From: Scatomonas sp963928055
GTDB lineage: Bacteria; Bacillota; Clostridia; Lachnospirales; Lachnospiraceae
Length of the DNA stretch: 64,000 nucleotides
Reading direction: 5' to 3'
NCBI GenBank assembly: GCA_963928055.1
Contig: CAWVDN010000001.1
Span: forward strand, 124,001-188,000
Notes under the pieces: generated by a model
Told to the model about the DNA's origin: nothing
Seen by the model: only the letters and a program-made list of their open reading frames with translations
Databases searched by the model: none
In this document: piece after piece, positions 50,821-58,613 of the stretch
Numbering within the stretch: position 1 is the stretch's first letter
How the letters are laid out: each line of letters starts with the position of its first letter
Translations under genes and position numbers: made by a program

Positions 50821-51006
50821 TTACGCACGCTCAACTTTTCCGCTTCTTAAGCAGGAAGTACAAACGTACATTTTTTTGTTCCCATTCTCGGTTTTTACAC
50901 GAACAGACTTTACGTTGGATTTCCACATTTTATTGGAGCGTCTATGAGAATGGCTTACATTGTTTCCAAAATAAACACCTTTTTCGCAGATTGCACACTT
51001 TGCCAT
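50821..51006 (-). CDS. rpmB: 50S ribosomal protein L28
   Basis: This 61-residue L28 starts at the ATG at 51006 after AAGGAGG. The four zinc-type cysteines are present as CAIC (positions 4 and 7) and CTSC near residue 48. Other L28 landmarks are HSHRRSNKMWKSNVKSVRV. The gene is convergent with the ytfJ operon and divergent from asp23, the common Firmicutes layout of rpmB and the asp23-fakA pair. Confidence 0.97.
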   Translation of the reverse strand: MAKCAICEKGVYFGNNVSHSHRRSNKMWKSNVKSVRVKTENGNKKMYVCTSCLRSGKVERA

Positions 51007-51065
51007 GATTGCACCTCCTTGATATAAACTTGAGCCGCAGAACCCGCAGACTCACAACACGATAT

Positions 51066-51094
51066 ATTCTAGCAGAAACGCTTATAATTTGCAA
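51066..51094 (-). promoter_or_regulatory. Predicted SigA promoter for rpmB
   Basis: On the minus strand TTGCAA (51094-51089) and TAGAAT (51071-51066) are separated by 17 bases, about 60 bases before rpmB. Confidence 0.7.
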
Positions 51095-51227
51095 GTATTA
51101 AAATAAAATTTGACACGTTTTTAATTTTTATATTTAAATTTCCTTAAAAATCGGTTATACTCATATTAGTTCAGTATGTCCTGCTGTGGGAATATTGAGA
51201 AAATCTGCAGTGAAGGGAGCGTAAGAC

Positions 51228-51584
51228 ATGAAGGGTCGTGTGAATACAGGATTAGGAGAAGTCGTCATCAATACAGATGTCATTGCCACCTATGCCGGCA
51301 GCGTCGCGGTGGAATGCTTCGGCATCGTGGGTATGGCGGCAGTGAATATGAAGGACGGGCTGGTAAAATTGCTCCGCAAGGACAGCATCAAGCACGGCAT
51401 CAACGTGACTATCAATGACAACAAGATATCGCTGGATTTCCATGTGATCGTAGCTTACGGGGTCAGCATTTCGGCGGTGGCCGACAATCTGATCGGCAAT
51501 GTAAAATACAAGCTGGAGTCCTTTACCGGGATGGAAGTGGAACATGTCCGCATCCTGGTGGAAGGTGTCCGCGTGATAGACTGA
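51228..51584 (+). CDS. Asp23/Gls24 family protein (YloU-like)
   Basis: This 118-residue protein has the Asp23 family pattern GEVVINTDVIATYAGSVAVECFGIVGM near residue 8 and KISLDFHVIVAYGVSISAVADNL near 65, then VRILVEGVRVI at the end. Family members are membrane-associated, stress-linked or cell-envelope proteins. It is immediately upstream of fakA and recG, the common Firmicutes gene order. A weak promoter with TATACT at 51157-51162 lies upstream. Confidence 0.92.
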   Translation: MKGRVNTGLGEVVINTDVIATYAGSVAVECFGIVGMAAVNMKDGLVKLLRKDSIKHGINVTINDNKISLDFHVIVAYGVSISAVADNLIGNVKYKLESFTGMEVEHVRILVEGVRVID

Positions 51585-51606
51585 TTGTAAGAGGAGGAAG
51601 CCTGTT

Positions 51607-53274
51607 GTGTCAGCAAACAAGATAAATGCTGCCCTGCTTGCCAGGATGTTCCTGGCAGGAGCAAAAAATCTGGAAGTTAAAAAAGAATGGATCAATGAAC
51701 TGAATGTATTCCCTGTTCCGGACGGAGATACAGGAACGAATATGACCATGACCATCATGTCGGCGGTCCACGAGGTGCAGGAGCTGGAGCAGACCAACAT
51801 GAAAGAACTGGCCAAGGCTATTTCCTCCGGTTCCCTCCGGGGGGCCAGGGGAAACTCCGGCGTGATCCTTTCCCAGCTTCTCCGTGGTTTTACCAAGGGG
51901 ATCCGGGATTACGAGGAGGCGGACGCCCAGCTGCTGGCCGGGGCCGCGCAGAAAGCGGTGGAGACGGCGTATAAGGCGGTCATGAAGCCCAAGGAGGGCA
52001 CCATTCTGACGGTGGCCAAGGGGGTGGCGGATAAAGCGGCGGAGCTGGCAGGGGAGGAAATGCCTCTGGCGGATTACCTGACGCGGATCGTAGACCATGC
52101 CCGGGCGGTGCTGGACAAAACTCCGGAGATGCTTCCGGTGCTGAAGGAAGCCGGAGTGGTGGATTCCGGCGGGCAGGGACTGGTAACGGTCCTGGAGGGG
52201 GCTCTGGACGCTTTTCTGGGGAAAGAGATCTCTCTGGAATTTGAACAGCCCTCAGCCGGAAGAGAGCCGTCAAAAGCTGTCGGCGCTCCCGCGGGGGAAG
52301 CGGATATCAAATTCGGTTACTGTACGGAATTTATCATAATGCTGGACAAATCCCTCTCCGGAAGCCAGGAGCAGGAACTGAAGGACTACTTTATGTCCAT
52401 CGGAGATTCGGTGGTGGTGGTGGCGGACGACGAGATCGTAAAGGTACACGTACATACCAACGATCCCGGCCTTGCCCTTCAAAAAGCGCTTTCCTACGGT
52501 TCTCTGACCCGTATGAAGATCGACAACATGCGGGAAGAACACCACGAGAAAGTCATACGGGACGCGGAGCGCCTGGCCGCGGAGCAGGCGGAAGAGGCGG
52601 CGGCCCAGCCGGAAAAAGAGGCAGGTTTTATCGCCGTATCTGTGGGCGAAGGATTCAGCGGGATCTTTACGGAGCTGGGAGTGGACTATCTCATCCAGGG
52701 AGGCCAGACCATGAATCCCAGTACGGAAGATATGCTGAACGCCATCAGCCAGGTAAACGCCAAGACCATTTTCATCTACCCCAACAACAAGAACATCATC
52801 CTGGCCGCCAACCAGGCCAGGGAACTGACCAAGGATAAAAAGATCATCGTGATCCCCACCAAGACCATTCCCCAGGGGATCACAGCCATGATCAACTACG
52901 CGCCGGAAAAATCTCCGGAGGAGAACCAGGAGATCATGGAGGAGATGATCCGTTCCGTGCGCACCGGACAGATCACCTACGCGGTGCGGGATACCCATAT
53001 CGAAGACCGGGAGATCTGCCAGGGAGACATCATGGCGGTGGGCGACCACGGGATCCTGGCGGTAGGAAAGGACATCCTTACCGTGGCCTCCGAAACGGTA
53101 GACGCCCTGATGGGCGAGGAAGCGGAACTGATCAGTATCTATTACGGAGAGGGCTTCAGCCAGGAAGAGGCGGAGGAGCTGGCACGGGAGACAGAGGAAA
53201 AGTATCCCGACTGCGACGTGGAGGTCAACTGCGGCGGCCAGCCCATCTATTACTGCATCATCTCCGTGGAATAA
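51607..53274 (+). CDS. fakA: Fatty acid kinase subunit A-like protein (DhaL domain)
   Basis: This 555-residue protein starts at GTG 51607. The N-terminal DhaL-like kinase domain has ELNVFPVPDGDTGTNMTMTI near residue 30 and GSLRGARGNSGVILSQLLRG near 77. A middle domain follows (FGYCTEFIIMLDK near 237) and a C-terminal DegV-like/DAK1-related domain has IFIYPNNKNIILAANQA near 390. It phosphorylates fatty acids bound by FakB in Staphylococcus; no fakB gene is in this window. It is flanked by asp23 and recG. Confidence 0.9.
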   Translation: MSANKINAALLARMFLAGAKNLEVKKEWINELNVFPVPDGDTGTNMTMTIMSAVHEVQELEQTNMKELAKAISSGSLRGARGNSGVILSQLLRGFTKGIRDYEEADAQLLAGAAQKAVETAYKAVMKPKEGTILTVAKGVADKAAELAGEEMPLADYLTRIVDHARAVLDKTPEMLPVLKEAGVVDSGGQGLVTVLEGALDAFLGKEISLEFEQPSAGREPSKAVGAPAGEADIKFGYCTEFIIMLDKSLSGSQEQELKDYFMSIGDSVVVVADDEIVKVHVHTNDPGLALQKALSYGSLTRMKIDNMREEHHEKVIRDAERLAAEQAEEAAAQPEKEAGFIAVSVGEGFSGIFTELGVDYLIQGGQTMNPSTEDMLNAISQVNAKTIFIYPNNKNIILAANQARELTKDKKIIVIPTKTIPQGITAMINYAPEKSPEENQEIMEEMIRSVRTGQITYAVRDTHIEDREICQGDIMAVGDHGILAVGKDILTVASETVDALMGEEAELISIYYGEGFSQEEAEELARETEEKYPDCDVEVNCGGQPIYYCIISVE

Positions 53275-53290
53275 CAGGATCTGAAGAAAT

Positions 53291-55345
53291 ATGAAAAAAG
53301 AGTCACTGAAAACTTTAAAAGGGATCGGTGATAAGACGGAGCAGCTGTTTCAAAAAGCGGGAATCTGCGATCTGAACCAGCTGCTTCATTATTATCCCCG
53401 AGATTACAGTCTGTATCAGGAGCCTGTTTCCTGCGGCGCCGTGCGCACGGGGGAAAAGACAGCGGTGCTGGGCAGGATCTTCCGGGCGCCGGAGGTGAAA
53501 TCCGGAAAACGTCCGCTCACCATTCTCCGGCTGCAGGACGAAACAGGCTCTCTGCAGGTGAACTGGTTTCACATGCCTTATCTCAGAAGTACCCTGAAAC
53601 GGGGCGGCGTGTATGTTTTCCGGGGGATGGCCGCGGAAAAAAACGGGCGGAAGGTACTGGAACAGCCGGAAATCTTTACGCCTGCCCAATACGAAAAGAT
53701 CCAGGGGAGGCTGCAGCCGGTCTACGCGCTGACCGCCGGGCTTACCAGAAAAATGATCAGCCGAGCCGTGGAGCAGGTTCTGGAAAGAAAAGGGCTGGAA
53801 ACGGAATTTCTTTCGGAGGAGTTCCGGGAAGCATACGGCCTCTGTGAAATAAATTTCGCTCTGGAAAATATCCATTTTCCCGCTGACAGCGAAGCGCTCC
53901 GGACGGCCAGGAACCGGCTGATCTTTGACGAGTTTTTCCTGTTCCTCCTGGGTCTTGCCAGGCTGAAGGAGCAGACGGGAACGGCCGAGAATCTTTACCC
54001 CATGCAGGCGGTATGGAAAACCGAGGAGATCATGGAAAACCTTCCCTACGAACTGACCAAAGGGCAGATAAGAGTGTGGAATGAAATCGAGAAAGATCTG
54101 AAAGGGCACTCCAGAATGAACCGTCTGATCCAGGGGGATGTGGGAAGCGGCAAGACCATCCTGGCGTTTCTGGCCATGGCAATGGCCAGGGAAAACGGCT
54201 ATCAGAGCGCGCTGATGGCTCCCACGGAGGTACTGGCCCATCAGCACTTTGAAACCATCTGCCGGCTGCTGGAGGAGAACGGCATGGATCCGGGGGAAGC
54301 GGTCCTGCTCACCGGAAGCAGTACGGCGGCGGAAAAACGGAAGATTTATGAAAAAACCGCTTCCGGGGAAGCCGTTTTTATCATCGGCACCCATGCACTG
54401 TTTCAGGAGAAAACCGAATATGCCCGCCTGGCCCTGGTGATCACCGACGAGCAGCACCGCTTTGGCGTCCGGCAGCGGATGCTCCTGAAAGAAAAAGGCC
54501 TGGAGCCCAACGTTATGGTCATGAGCGCCACGCCCATCCCGAGAACCCTGGCTATGATCCTCTACGGGGATCTGGATATCTCCGTGCTGGACGAACTGCC
54601 CAGGAAAAGGCTTCCCATTAAGAACTGCGTGGTAAACGACCGTTACCGCGGCACGGCTTACCGGTTTATGGAGAAGGAGGTAAAGGCGGGCCATCAGGTC
54701 TATGTGATCTGTCCGCTGGTGGAGGAGAGCGAAGAGCTGCGCTGCGCGGATGTGATCTCCTGCAGCCGGCGGCTTCGGGAGATCTTCCCGGAAACTATCC
54801 GTATCGAAGCGCTGTACGGGCAGATGAAGCCCGTCCTGAAAGAGCGCATTATGGAGGAGTTCGCGGAAAACAGGATCCAGATCCTGGTCTCCACCACCGT
54901 GGTGGAGGTGGGGGTCAACGTGCCCAACGCTACCGTGATGATGGTGGAAAACGCGGAGCGGTTCGGCCTGGCCCAGCTCCATCAGCTCCGGGGCCGGGTC
55001 GGCAGAGGAGAAGCCCAGTCCTACTGCATTTTTATGCAGGGAGACGGAAAGGAGGAGACCTCCAGAAGACTGGAGATCCTCAACCGCTCCAACGACGGGT
55101 TTTATATCGCGGAGGAGGATCTGAAGCTCCGGGGGCCGGGAGATCTGTTCGGGGTGCGCCAGAGCGGGCTGGCGGAATTTCAGATCGCCGATATCTATCG
55201 GGATGCCGGGATCCTGAAGGATGCCGCCCGGGCAGCCGGGGATCTGCTGGAGCTGGACCCGGAGCTTTCCCTGCCCCAGGATCAGCAGCTAAAACAGCGG
55301 CTGGAGGCATATCTGGCACGTCAAATTGATGACATCGGTCTGTGA
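53291..55345 (+). CDS. recG: ATP-dependent DNA helicase RecG
   Basis: This 684-residue helicase remodels stalled forks. An N-terminal wedge/OB domain (about 1-170) precedes two RecA-like motor domains. It carries Walker A LIQGDVGSGKTI near residue 280, the DEAH-box-like DEQHRFG near 385, MSATPIPRTL near 411, and motif VI QLHQLRGRVGRGEAQS near 560. Length is normal and no frame break is visible. It ends the asp23-fakA-recG operon. Confidence 0.97.
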   Translation: MKKESLKTLKGIGDKTEQLFQKAGICDLNQLLHYYPRDYSLYQEPVSCGAVRTGEKTAVLGRIFRAPEVKSGKRPLTILRLQDETGSLQVNWFHMPYLRSTLKRGGVYVFRGMAAEKNGRKVLEQPEIFTPAQYEKIQGRLQPVYALTAGLTRKMISRAVEQVLERKGLETEFLSEEFREAYGLCEINFALENIHFPADSEALRTARNRLIFDEFFLFLLGLARLKEQTGTAENLYPMQAVWKTEEIMENLPYELTKGQIRVWNEIEKDLKGHSRMNRLIQGDVGSGKTILAFLAMAMARENGYQSALMAPTEVLAHQHFETICRLLEENGMDPGEAVLLTGSSTAAEKRKIYEKTASGEAVFIIGTHALFQEKTEYARLALVITDEQHRFGVRQRMLLKEKGLEPNVMVMSATPIPRTLAMILYGDLDISVLDELPRKRLPIKNCVVNDRYRGTAYRFMEKEVKAGHQVYVICPLVEESEELRCADVISCSRRLREIFPETIRIEALYGQMKPVLKERIMEEFAENRIQILVSTTVVEVGVNVPNATVMMVENAERFGLAQLHQLRGRVGRGEAQSYCIFMQGDGKEETSRRLEILNRSNDGFYIAEEDLKLRGPGDLFGVRQSGLAEFQIADIYRDAGILKDAARAAGDLLELDPELSLPQDQQLKQRLEAYLARQIDDIGL

Positions 55346-55400
55346 TTTGAGAAAAATTTGGTGGAAACTGACAAACTTCCGGGGTTTTTTGAAGCTTGCC

Positions 55401-55429
55401 TTGCAATAAACCGGGAAAAAGCGTATGAT
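55401..55429 (+). promoter_or_regulatory. Predicted SigA promoter for the DUF6465 gene
   Basis: TTGCAA (55401-55406) and TATGAT (55424-55429) are separated by 17 bases, about 55 bases before the ATG. Confidence 0.7.
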
Positions 55430-55484
55430 GGTTAAGAAAATCATAGAATAAATATTCACGTTTGACGTGGGAGGAGTGTGTAAC

Positions 55485-55952
55485 ATGGTAGAAAAGAAAT
55501 CTCCAGTTGCAACAGTCAAGACCGAAGAAAAGAAGGCATCTGTGGAAACTGTAAAGGCAACCGTAGCCACAAAGAGTGCAGACGCGGTGAAGACAGCACC
55601 GAAGCCTGTTGTTAAAGAAGAGAAAAAGGAAGCCGTGAAAGAGGAAAAGAAACCCGCGGCGAAAAAGCCTGCCGCAAAGAAGACCGCGGAAAAGAAACCT
55701 GCGGCGAAAAAGCCTGCGGCCAAAAAGCCCGCCGCGAAAAAAGCTGCCGCGGAGTCGGCAGCGGAAGTGATCCTTCAGTACGCGGGAAAAGAGATCCCGG
55801 CAGGAGAACTGACCAGGAAAGTCAAAGAGATCTGGACCGGCGAGGGAAGAGCGGAGGCTGACCTGAAGGACATCAAACTGTACGTGAAACCTGAGGAATA
55901 CATGGTTTATTATGTGATCAACGGTGACATTACCGGAAGCTTCGATCTGTAA
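55485..55952 (+). CDS. DUF6465-like protein with histone H1-like Lys/Ala/Pro domain
   Basis: This 155-residue protein starts at the ATG at 55485 after GGAGGAG. The N-terminal half (about 1-90) is disordered and very Lys-rich. From about 50 to 85 it contains several near-exact AAKKPAAKK-type repeats like the C-terminal tail of histone H1 and bacterial Hc1/AlgP-like proteins. The C-terminal 65 residues form a compact domain (EVILQYAGKEIPAGELTRKV, then DLKDIKLYVKPEEYMVYYVIN), which I associate with DUF6465. The Lys repeats would bind DNA or RNA; the globular domain's role is unknown. It has its own promoter and terminator. Confidence 0.8.
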   Translation: MVEKKSPVATVKTEEKKASVETVKATVATKSADAVKTAPKPVVKEEKKEAVKEEKKPAAKKPAAKKTAEKKPAAKKPAAKKPAAKKAAAESAAEVILQYAGKEIPAGELTRKVKEIWTGEGRAEADLKDIKLYVKPEEYMVYYVINGDITGSFDL

Positions 55953-55960
55953 AGGACGGA

Positions 55961-56005
55961 AAAAGGGAGAGGCCGCCGCACGAATGTGCAGCGGTCTCTC
56001 CTTTT
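55961..56005. terminator. Bidirectional terminator between DUF6465 gene and SASP gene
   Basis: aaaagggagaggccgc (55961-55976) pairs imperfectly with gcggtctctcctttt (55991-56005). A and T runs on the two sides fit both convergent transcripts. Confidence 0.85.
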
Positions 56006-56018
56006 CTATGGGGCGGGA

Positions 56019-56240
56019 TCAGTACTGCTGTCCTGCTCCGCCGGACATCTGACGCTCCTGGGCCTCGATCATTTTCTTGACCATATAGCCGCCTACAGAT
56101 CCATTCTGTTTGGAAGTCAGGTTGCCGTTGTATCCATCGGAAAGGGGTACGCCCAGTTCGCTGGCGACCTCAAATTTGAAACGATCCATTGCTCCTTTTG
56201 CCTCAGGTACCGCAGTCGTATTCGATGAACGATTAGCCAT
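56019..56240 (-). CDS. Small acid-soluble spore protein, alpha/beta type
   Basis: This 73-residue protein coats and protects spore DNA. Signature stretches are FKFEVASELGVPL (about 22-34), which contains the germination-protease cleavage site, and LTSKQNGSVGGYMVKKMIEAQE (about 41-62). The start at 56240 has AAAGGAGG. A sigma-G-like promoter lies upstream and a palindromic 5' hairpin precedes the gene, consistent with forespore expression. Confidence 0.95.
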   Translation of the reverse strand: MANRSSNTTAVPEAKGAMDRFKFEVASELGVPLSDGYNGNLTSKQNGSVGGYMVKKMIEAQERQMSGGAGQQY

Positions 56241-56290
56241 TGTCTATACGCCTCCTTTGCTTTTTGTTTTTTATTTTCTGTTGTCAGGCT

Positions 56291-56308
56291 GTAACGTTTT
56301 TTCGTTAC
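56291..56308 (-). promoter_or_regulatory. Perfect hairpin in the SASP 5' leader
   Basis: gtaacg (56291-56296) and cgttac (56303-56308) are exact complements around six T (six A on the transcribed strand). It lies just downstream of the predicted sigma-G -10 and would cap the 5' end of the mRNA, a likely stabiliser. Confidence 0.6.
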
Positions 56309-56313
56309 GATGG

Positions 56314-56342
56314 TAGTATGTGTCGGCCTGCGGAAAATAAAC
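56314..56342 (-). promoter_or_regulatory. Predicted sigma-G promoter of the SASP gene
   Basis: On the minus strand CATACTA (56320-56314) matches the forespore sigma-G -10 exactly. GTTTA (56342-56338), 17 bases upstream, is a four-of-five match to the -35. Confidence 0.7.
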
Positions 56343-56404
56343 AGGGAAATTCTGCCTCCTGGGATCGGCGTGCCTGAAAAAATTGTATAGAATTTTAAAA
56401 AGAA

Positions 56405-56433
56405 TTGCCAAGTTTTTAGCTATTTGTTATAAT
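56405..56433 (+). promoter_or_regulatory. Predicted SigA promoter for the mgsA-like-rsmD-coaD operon
   Basis: TTGCCA (56405-56410) and TATAAT (56428-56433) are separated by 17 bases, 40 bases before the first gene. Confidence 0.82.
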
Positions 56434-56473
56434 TGCAATTAGCGTGAGGCGTTCCAGGAGAGGAGTATAGGGA

Positions 56474-56887
56474 ATGAATGTCGGGATTATAGCACACAAC
56501 AGCAAGAAAAGCCTGATCGAAGACTTTTGCATCGCATACAAAGGCATTTTGATAAAGCACGATATTTTCGCTACCGGTACCACCGGCAGAAGGATCGAGG
56601 AAGTTACCAATCTCCGGGTACACAAATTTCTGGCCGGGAGCGTAGGGGGCGACAAGCAGTTTACGGAGATGATCGAAAGAGGAGACATGGATATGGTGAT
56701 CTTTTTCTACAACCCTGCCATGATCAACTCCAAGGAACCGGATGTCTACCAGATCGTAAAAAAATGTGATCAGTATAATATCCCCGTGGCTACGAACATC
56801 GCTACCGCGGAATCCCTGATCCTCGGTCTGGACAGGGGCGATCTGGACTGGAGGGCCCAGTTCCGGGAAGAGGATGGAATCTTATGA
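56474..56887 (+). CDS. Methylglyoxal synthase-like protein with altered active site
   Basis: The 137-residue protein has the MGS fold and aligns over its whole length with methylglyoxal synthase (DHAP to methylglyoxal and phosphate). Retained features include His8 (IIAHN), the phosphate-binding TGTTGR, and Asp60 in GGDKQ. The family AHD motif reads AHN, the catalytic-region FFxDP reads FFYNP (Asn80), and the PHEPD histidine is Lys87. These changes in otherwise invariant positions cast doubt on normal activity. The gene has its own promoter and is translationally coupled to rsmD (4-base overlap). Confidence 0.8.
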   Translation: MNVGIIAHNSKKSLIEDFCIAYKGILIKHDIFATGTTGRRIEEVTNLRVHKFLAGSVGGDKQFTEMIERGDMDMVIFFYNPAMINSKEPDVYQIVKKCDQYNIPVATNIATAESLILGLDRGDLDWRAQFREEDGIL

Positions 56888-57444
56888 GGGTCATCGCGGG
56901 GAAATGCCGGAGCCTGCCCCTGAAGACGGTACCGGGCACGGATACCCGTCCCACCACGGACCGCATCAAAGAAACGCTTTTCAACATGCTGAACCCTTAT
57001 CTGCCGGGCTGCCGGTTCCTGGATCTGTTCAGCGGCAGCGGCGGCATCGGGATCGAGGCCTTAAGCCGTGGGGCGGAATACTGCTGTTTTGTGGAAAAAA
57101 ACAGAAAAGCCGCGGCCTGTATCCGGGAGAACCTTTTGTTTACGGGCCTGGAGGACTGCAGCGAACTGCTGGTCACGGATGCCTGCCGGGCGGTGGAGCA
57201 GCTGGCGGACCGGGCACCCTTCCATGTGATCTTTATGGATCCTCCTTACAGGCAGGGGCTGGAGAGACAGGTGCTGGAGAAGATGGACAGGACCGGGTCC
57301 TGCGTCGGAAAAGATACGCTGATCCTGGTGGAGGCATCCCTAGATACGGATTTTCAGTGGATCGAGACCTCCGGCTTTGAGATCAGCCGGATCAAAAAAT
57401 ACAAGACAAACGCCCATTTGTTTCTGCGGCGGAGAGAAAGGTAA
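56884..57444 (+). CDS. rsmD: 16S rRNA (guanine966-N2)-methyltransferase
   Basis: This 186-residue SAM-dependent methyltransferase opens with MRVIAGKCRSLPLKTVPG and carries TRPTTDRIKETLFNML near residue 21. The SAM motif FLDLFSGSGGIGIEAL is near 45, and the N6/N2-amino catalytic motif DPPY near 119. It overlaps the mgsA-like gene by 4 bases and is followed 5 bases later by coaD, as in many Firmicutes (ylbH-coaD). Confidence 0.95.
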   Translation: MRVIAGKCRSLPLKTVPGTDTRPTTDRIKETLFNMLNPYLPGCRFLDLFSGSGGIGIEALSRGAEYCCFVEKNRKAAACIRENLLFTGLEDCSELLVTDACRAVEQLADRAPFHVIFMDPPYRQGLERQVLEKMDRTGSCVGKDTLILVEASLDTDFQWIETSGFEISRIKKYKTNAHLFLRRRER

Positions 57445-57449
57445 ATCAT

Positions 57450-57941
57450 ATGAGAACAGCAGTTTACCCGGGGACCTTTGACCCGGTGACCTACGGACAT
57501 CTGGATATCCTGCGGAGGGCAGCGGAGTTGTTTGACGAGGTGATCATCGGCGTTTTGAATAATTCTGCAAAAACTCCGTTGTTTTCTGTGGAGGAACGTG
57601 TTAATATACTAAAGAAAGTAACGGAAGATATCCCGAATGTAAAGGTGCAGCCTTTCAGCGGTCTGTCTGTGGATTTCGCAAAGGCCTGTCAGGCGAATGT
57701 GATCGTCAGAGGACTGAGGGCGATCACGGATTTTGAGTACGAACTGCAGATGGCGCAGACAAACAGGATTCTGGCTCCGGATATTGATACAGCCCTGCTG
57801 ATCACCTCTCTGGAGCATGCGTACTTAAGTTCTACAACAGTGAAGGAAGTTGCCGCGTTTGGCGGGGATCTTCAGGAGTTCGTTCCTGAGACAGTGGCGG
57901 AGGAGATCCACAGGAAACTCGCGTCACTGAAAAAGAAATGA
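57450..57941 (+). CDS. coaD: Phosphopantetheine adenylyltransferase
   Basis: This 163-residue nucleotidyltransferase makes dephospho-CoA. It shows the family opening TAVYPGTFDPVTYGHLDI with the GHxD-type motif (TYGHLD), IIVGVLNN-like IIGVLNNSAKTPLFS near residue 32, VIVRGLRAITDFEYELQMA near 82, and YLSSTTVKEVAAFGGD near 123. The 5' half is locally AT-rich compared with its neighbours. It sits in the usual rsmD-coaD order. Confidence 0.97.
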   Translation: MRTAVYPGTFDPVTYGHLDILRRAAELFDEVIIGVLNNSAKTPLFSVEERVNILKKVTEDIPNVKVQPFSGLSVDFAKACQANVIVRGLRAITDFEYELQMAQTNRILAPDIDTALLITSLEHAYLSSTTVKEVAAFGGDLQEFVPETVAEEIHRKLASLKKK

Positions 57942-57983
57942 CCGGGAGCGGACCAATAAGCATTGTGATAAGGAGAAAAAAAC

Positions 57984-58613
57984 ATGAGCAGCAGCAGAAT
58001 TGAACAGATCATCGAGGAGATTGAAGAATTTGTGGAGAGCTGCAGGTATCAGCCGCTTTCCAGTACGAAGATCGTGGTAAATAAAGAGGAACTGGAGGAG
58101 CTTCTCCGGGAGCTGCGTCTGAAAACGCCGGATGAGATCAAAAGATATCAGAAGATCATCAGCAATAAGGACGCGATCCTGGCGGACGCCCAGTCCAAGG
58201 CGGACAACATCGTTGCCGAGGCGGAAGCCCACGCCAAGGAACTGGTAGAGCAGACGGCCATCATGCAGCAGGCATATGCCCAGGCTACCGAGACGGTGAA
58301 CACCGCCAATCAGCAGGCGCAGTCTATTCTGGATTCCGCGCAGCAGGATGCCAACAACATCCGTATGAGCGCGATCTCCTACACGGACGACATGCTGACG
58401 AACCTTTCCCAGATCATGGGCAACACTCTGGCCGATGTAGGCGAGCGCTACAGCAGCTTTATCGGTTCTCTGCAGAGCTGCTATGACATCGTCAATAAAA
58501 ACCGCAGTGAGCTGGCTCCTCAGGCAGCCGGCGGAGAGTTCGCCGCCCCGGAGGAGGAAGCTCCGGACATTGATTTCGACACCGACGATCTAGACGACGG
58601 CGAAGAAGAATAA
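57984..58613 (+). CDS. Coiled-coil protein (V-ATPase subunit E/H- or DivIVA-like)
   Basis: This 209-residue protein is largely helical, with a long Ala/Gln/Glu-rich coiled coil from about 50 to 150 (ILADAQSKADNIVAEAEAHAKELV and AYAQATETVNTANQQAQSI). The C-terminal tail is acidic (DIDFDTDDLDDGEEE). Similar proteins follow coaD in Lachnospiraceae and are often called ATPase or DivIVA-like from the coiled coil alone; there is no nucleotide-binding motif here. Its end overlaps the convergent ylbJ gene by 24 bases. Confidence 0.7.
   Translation: MSSSRIEQIIEEIEEFVESCRYQPLSSTKIVVNKEELEELLRELRLKTPDEIKRYQKIISNKDAILADAQSKADNIVAEAEAHAKELVEQTAIMQQAYAQATETVNTANQQAQSILDSAQQDANNIRMSAISYTDDMLTNLSQIMGNTLADVGERYSSFIGSLQSCYDIVNKNRSELAPQAAGGEFAAPEEEAPDIDFDTDDLDDGEEE

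Noticed and set aside
55640..55745. Short tandem repeats as a CRISPR or regulatory array
   Set aside because: The repeats are in frame, imperfect at codon third positions, and encode Lys/Ala/Pro repeats. There are no unique spacers.
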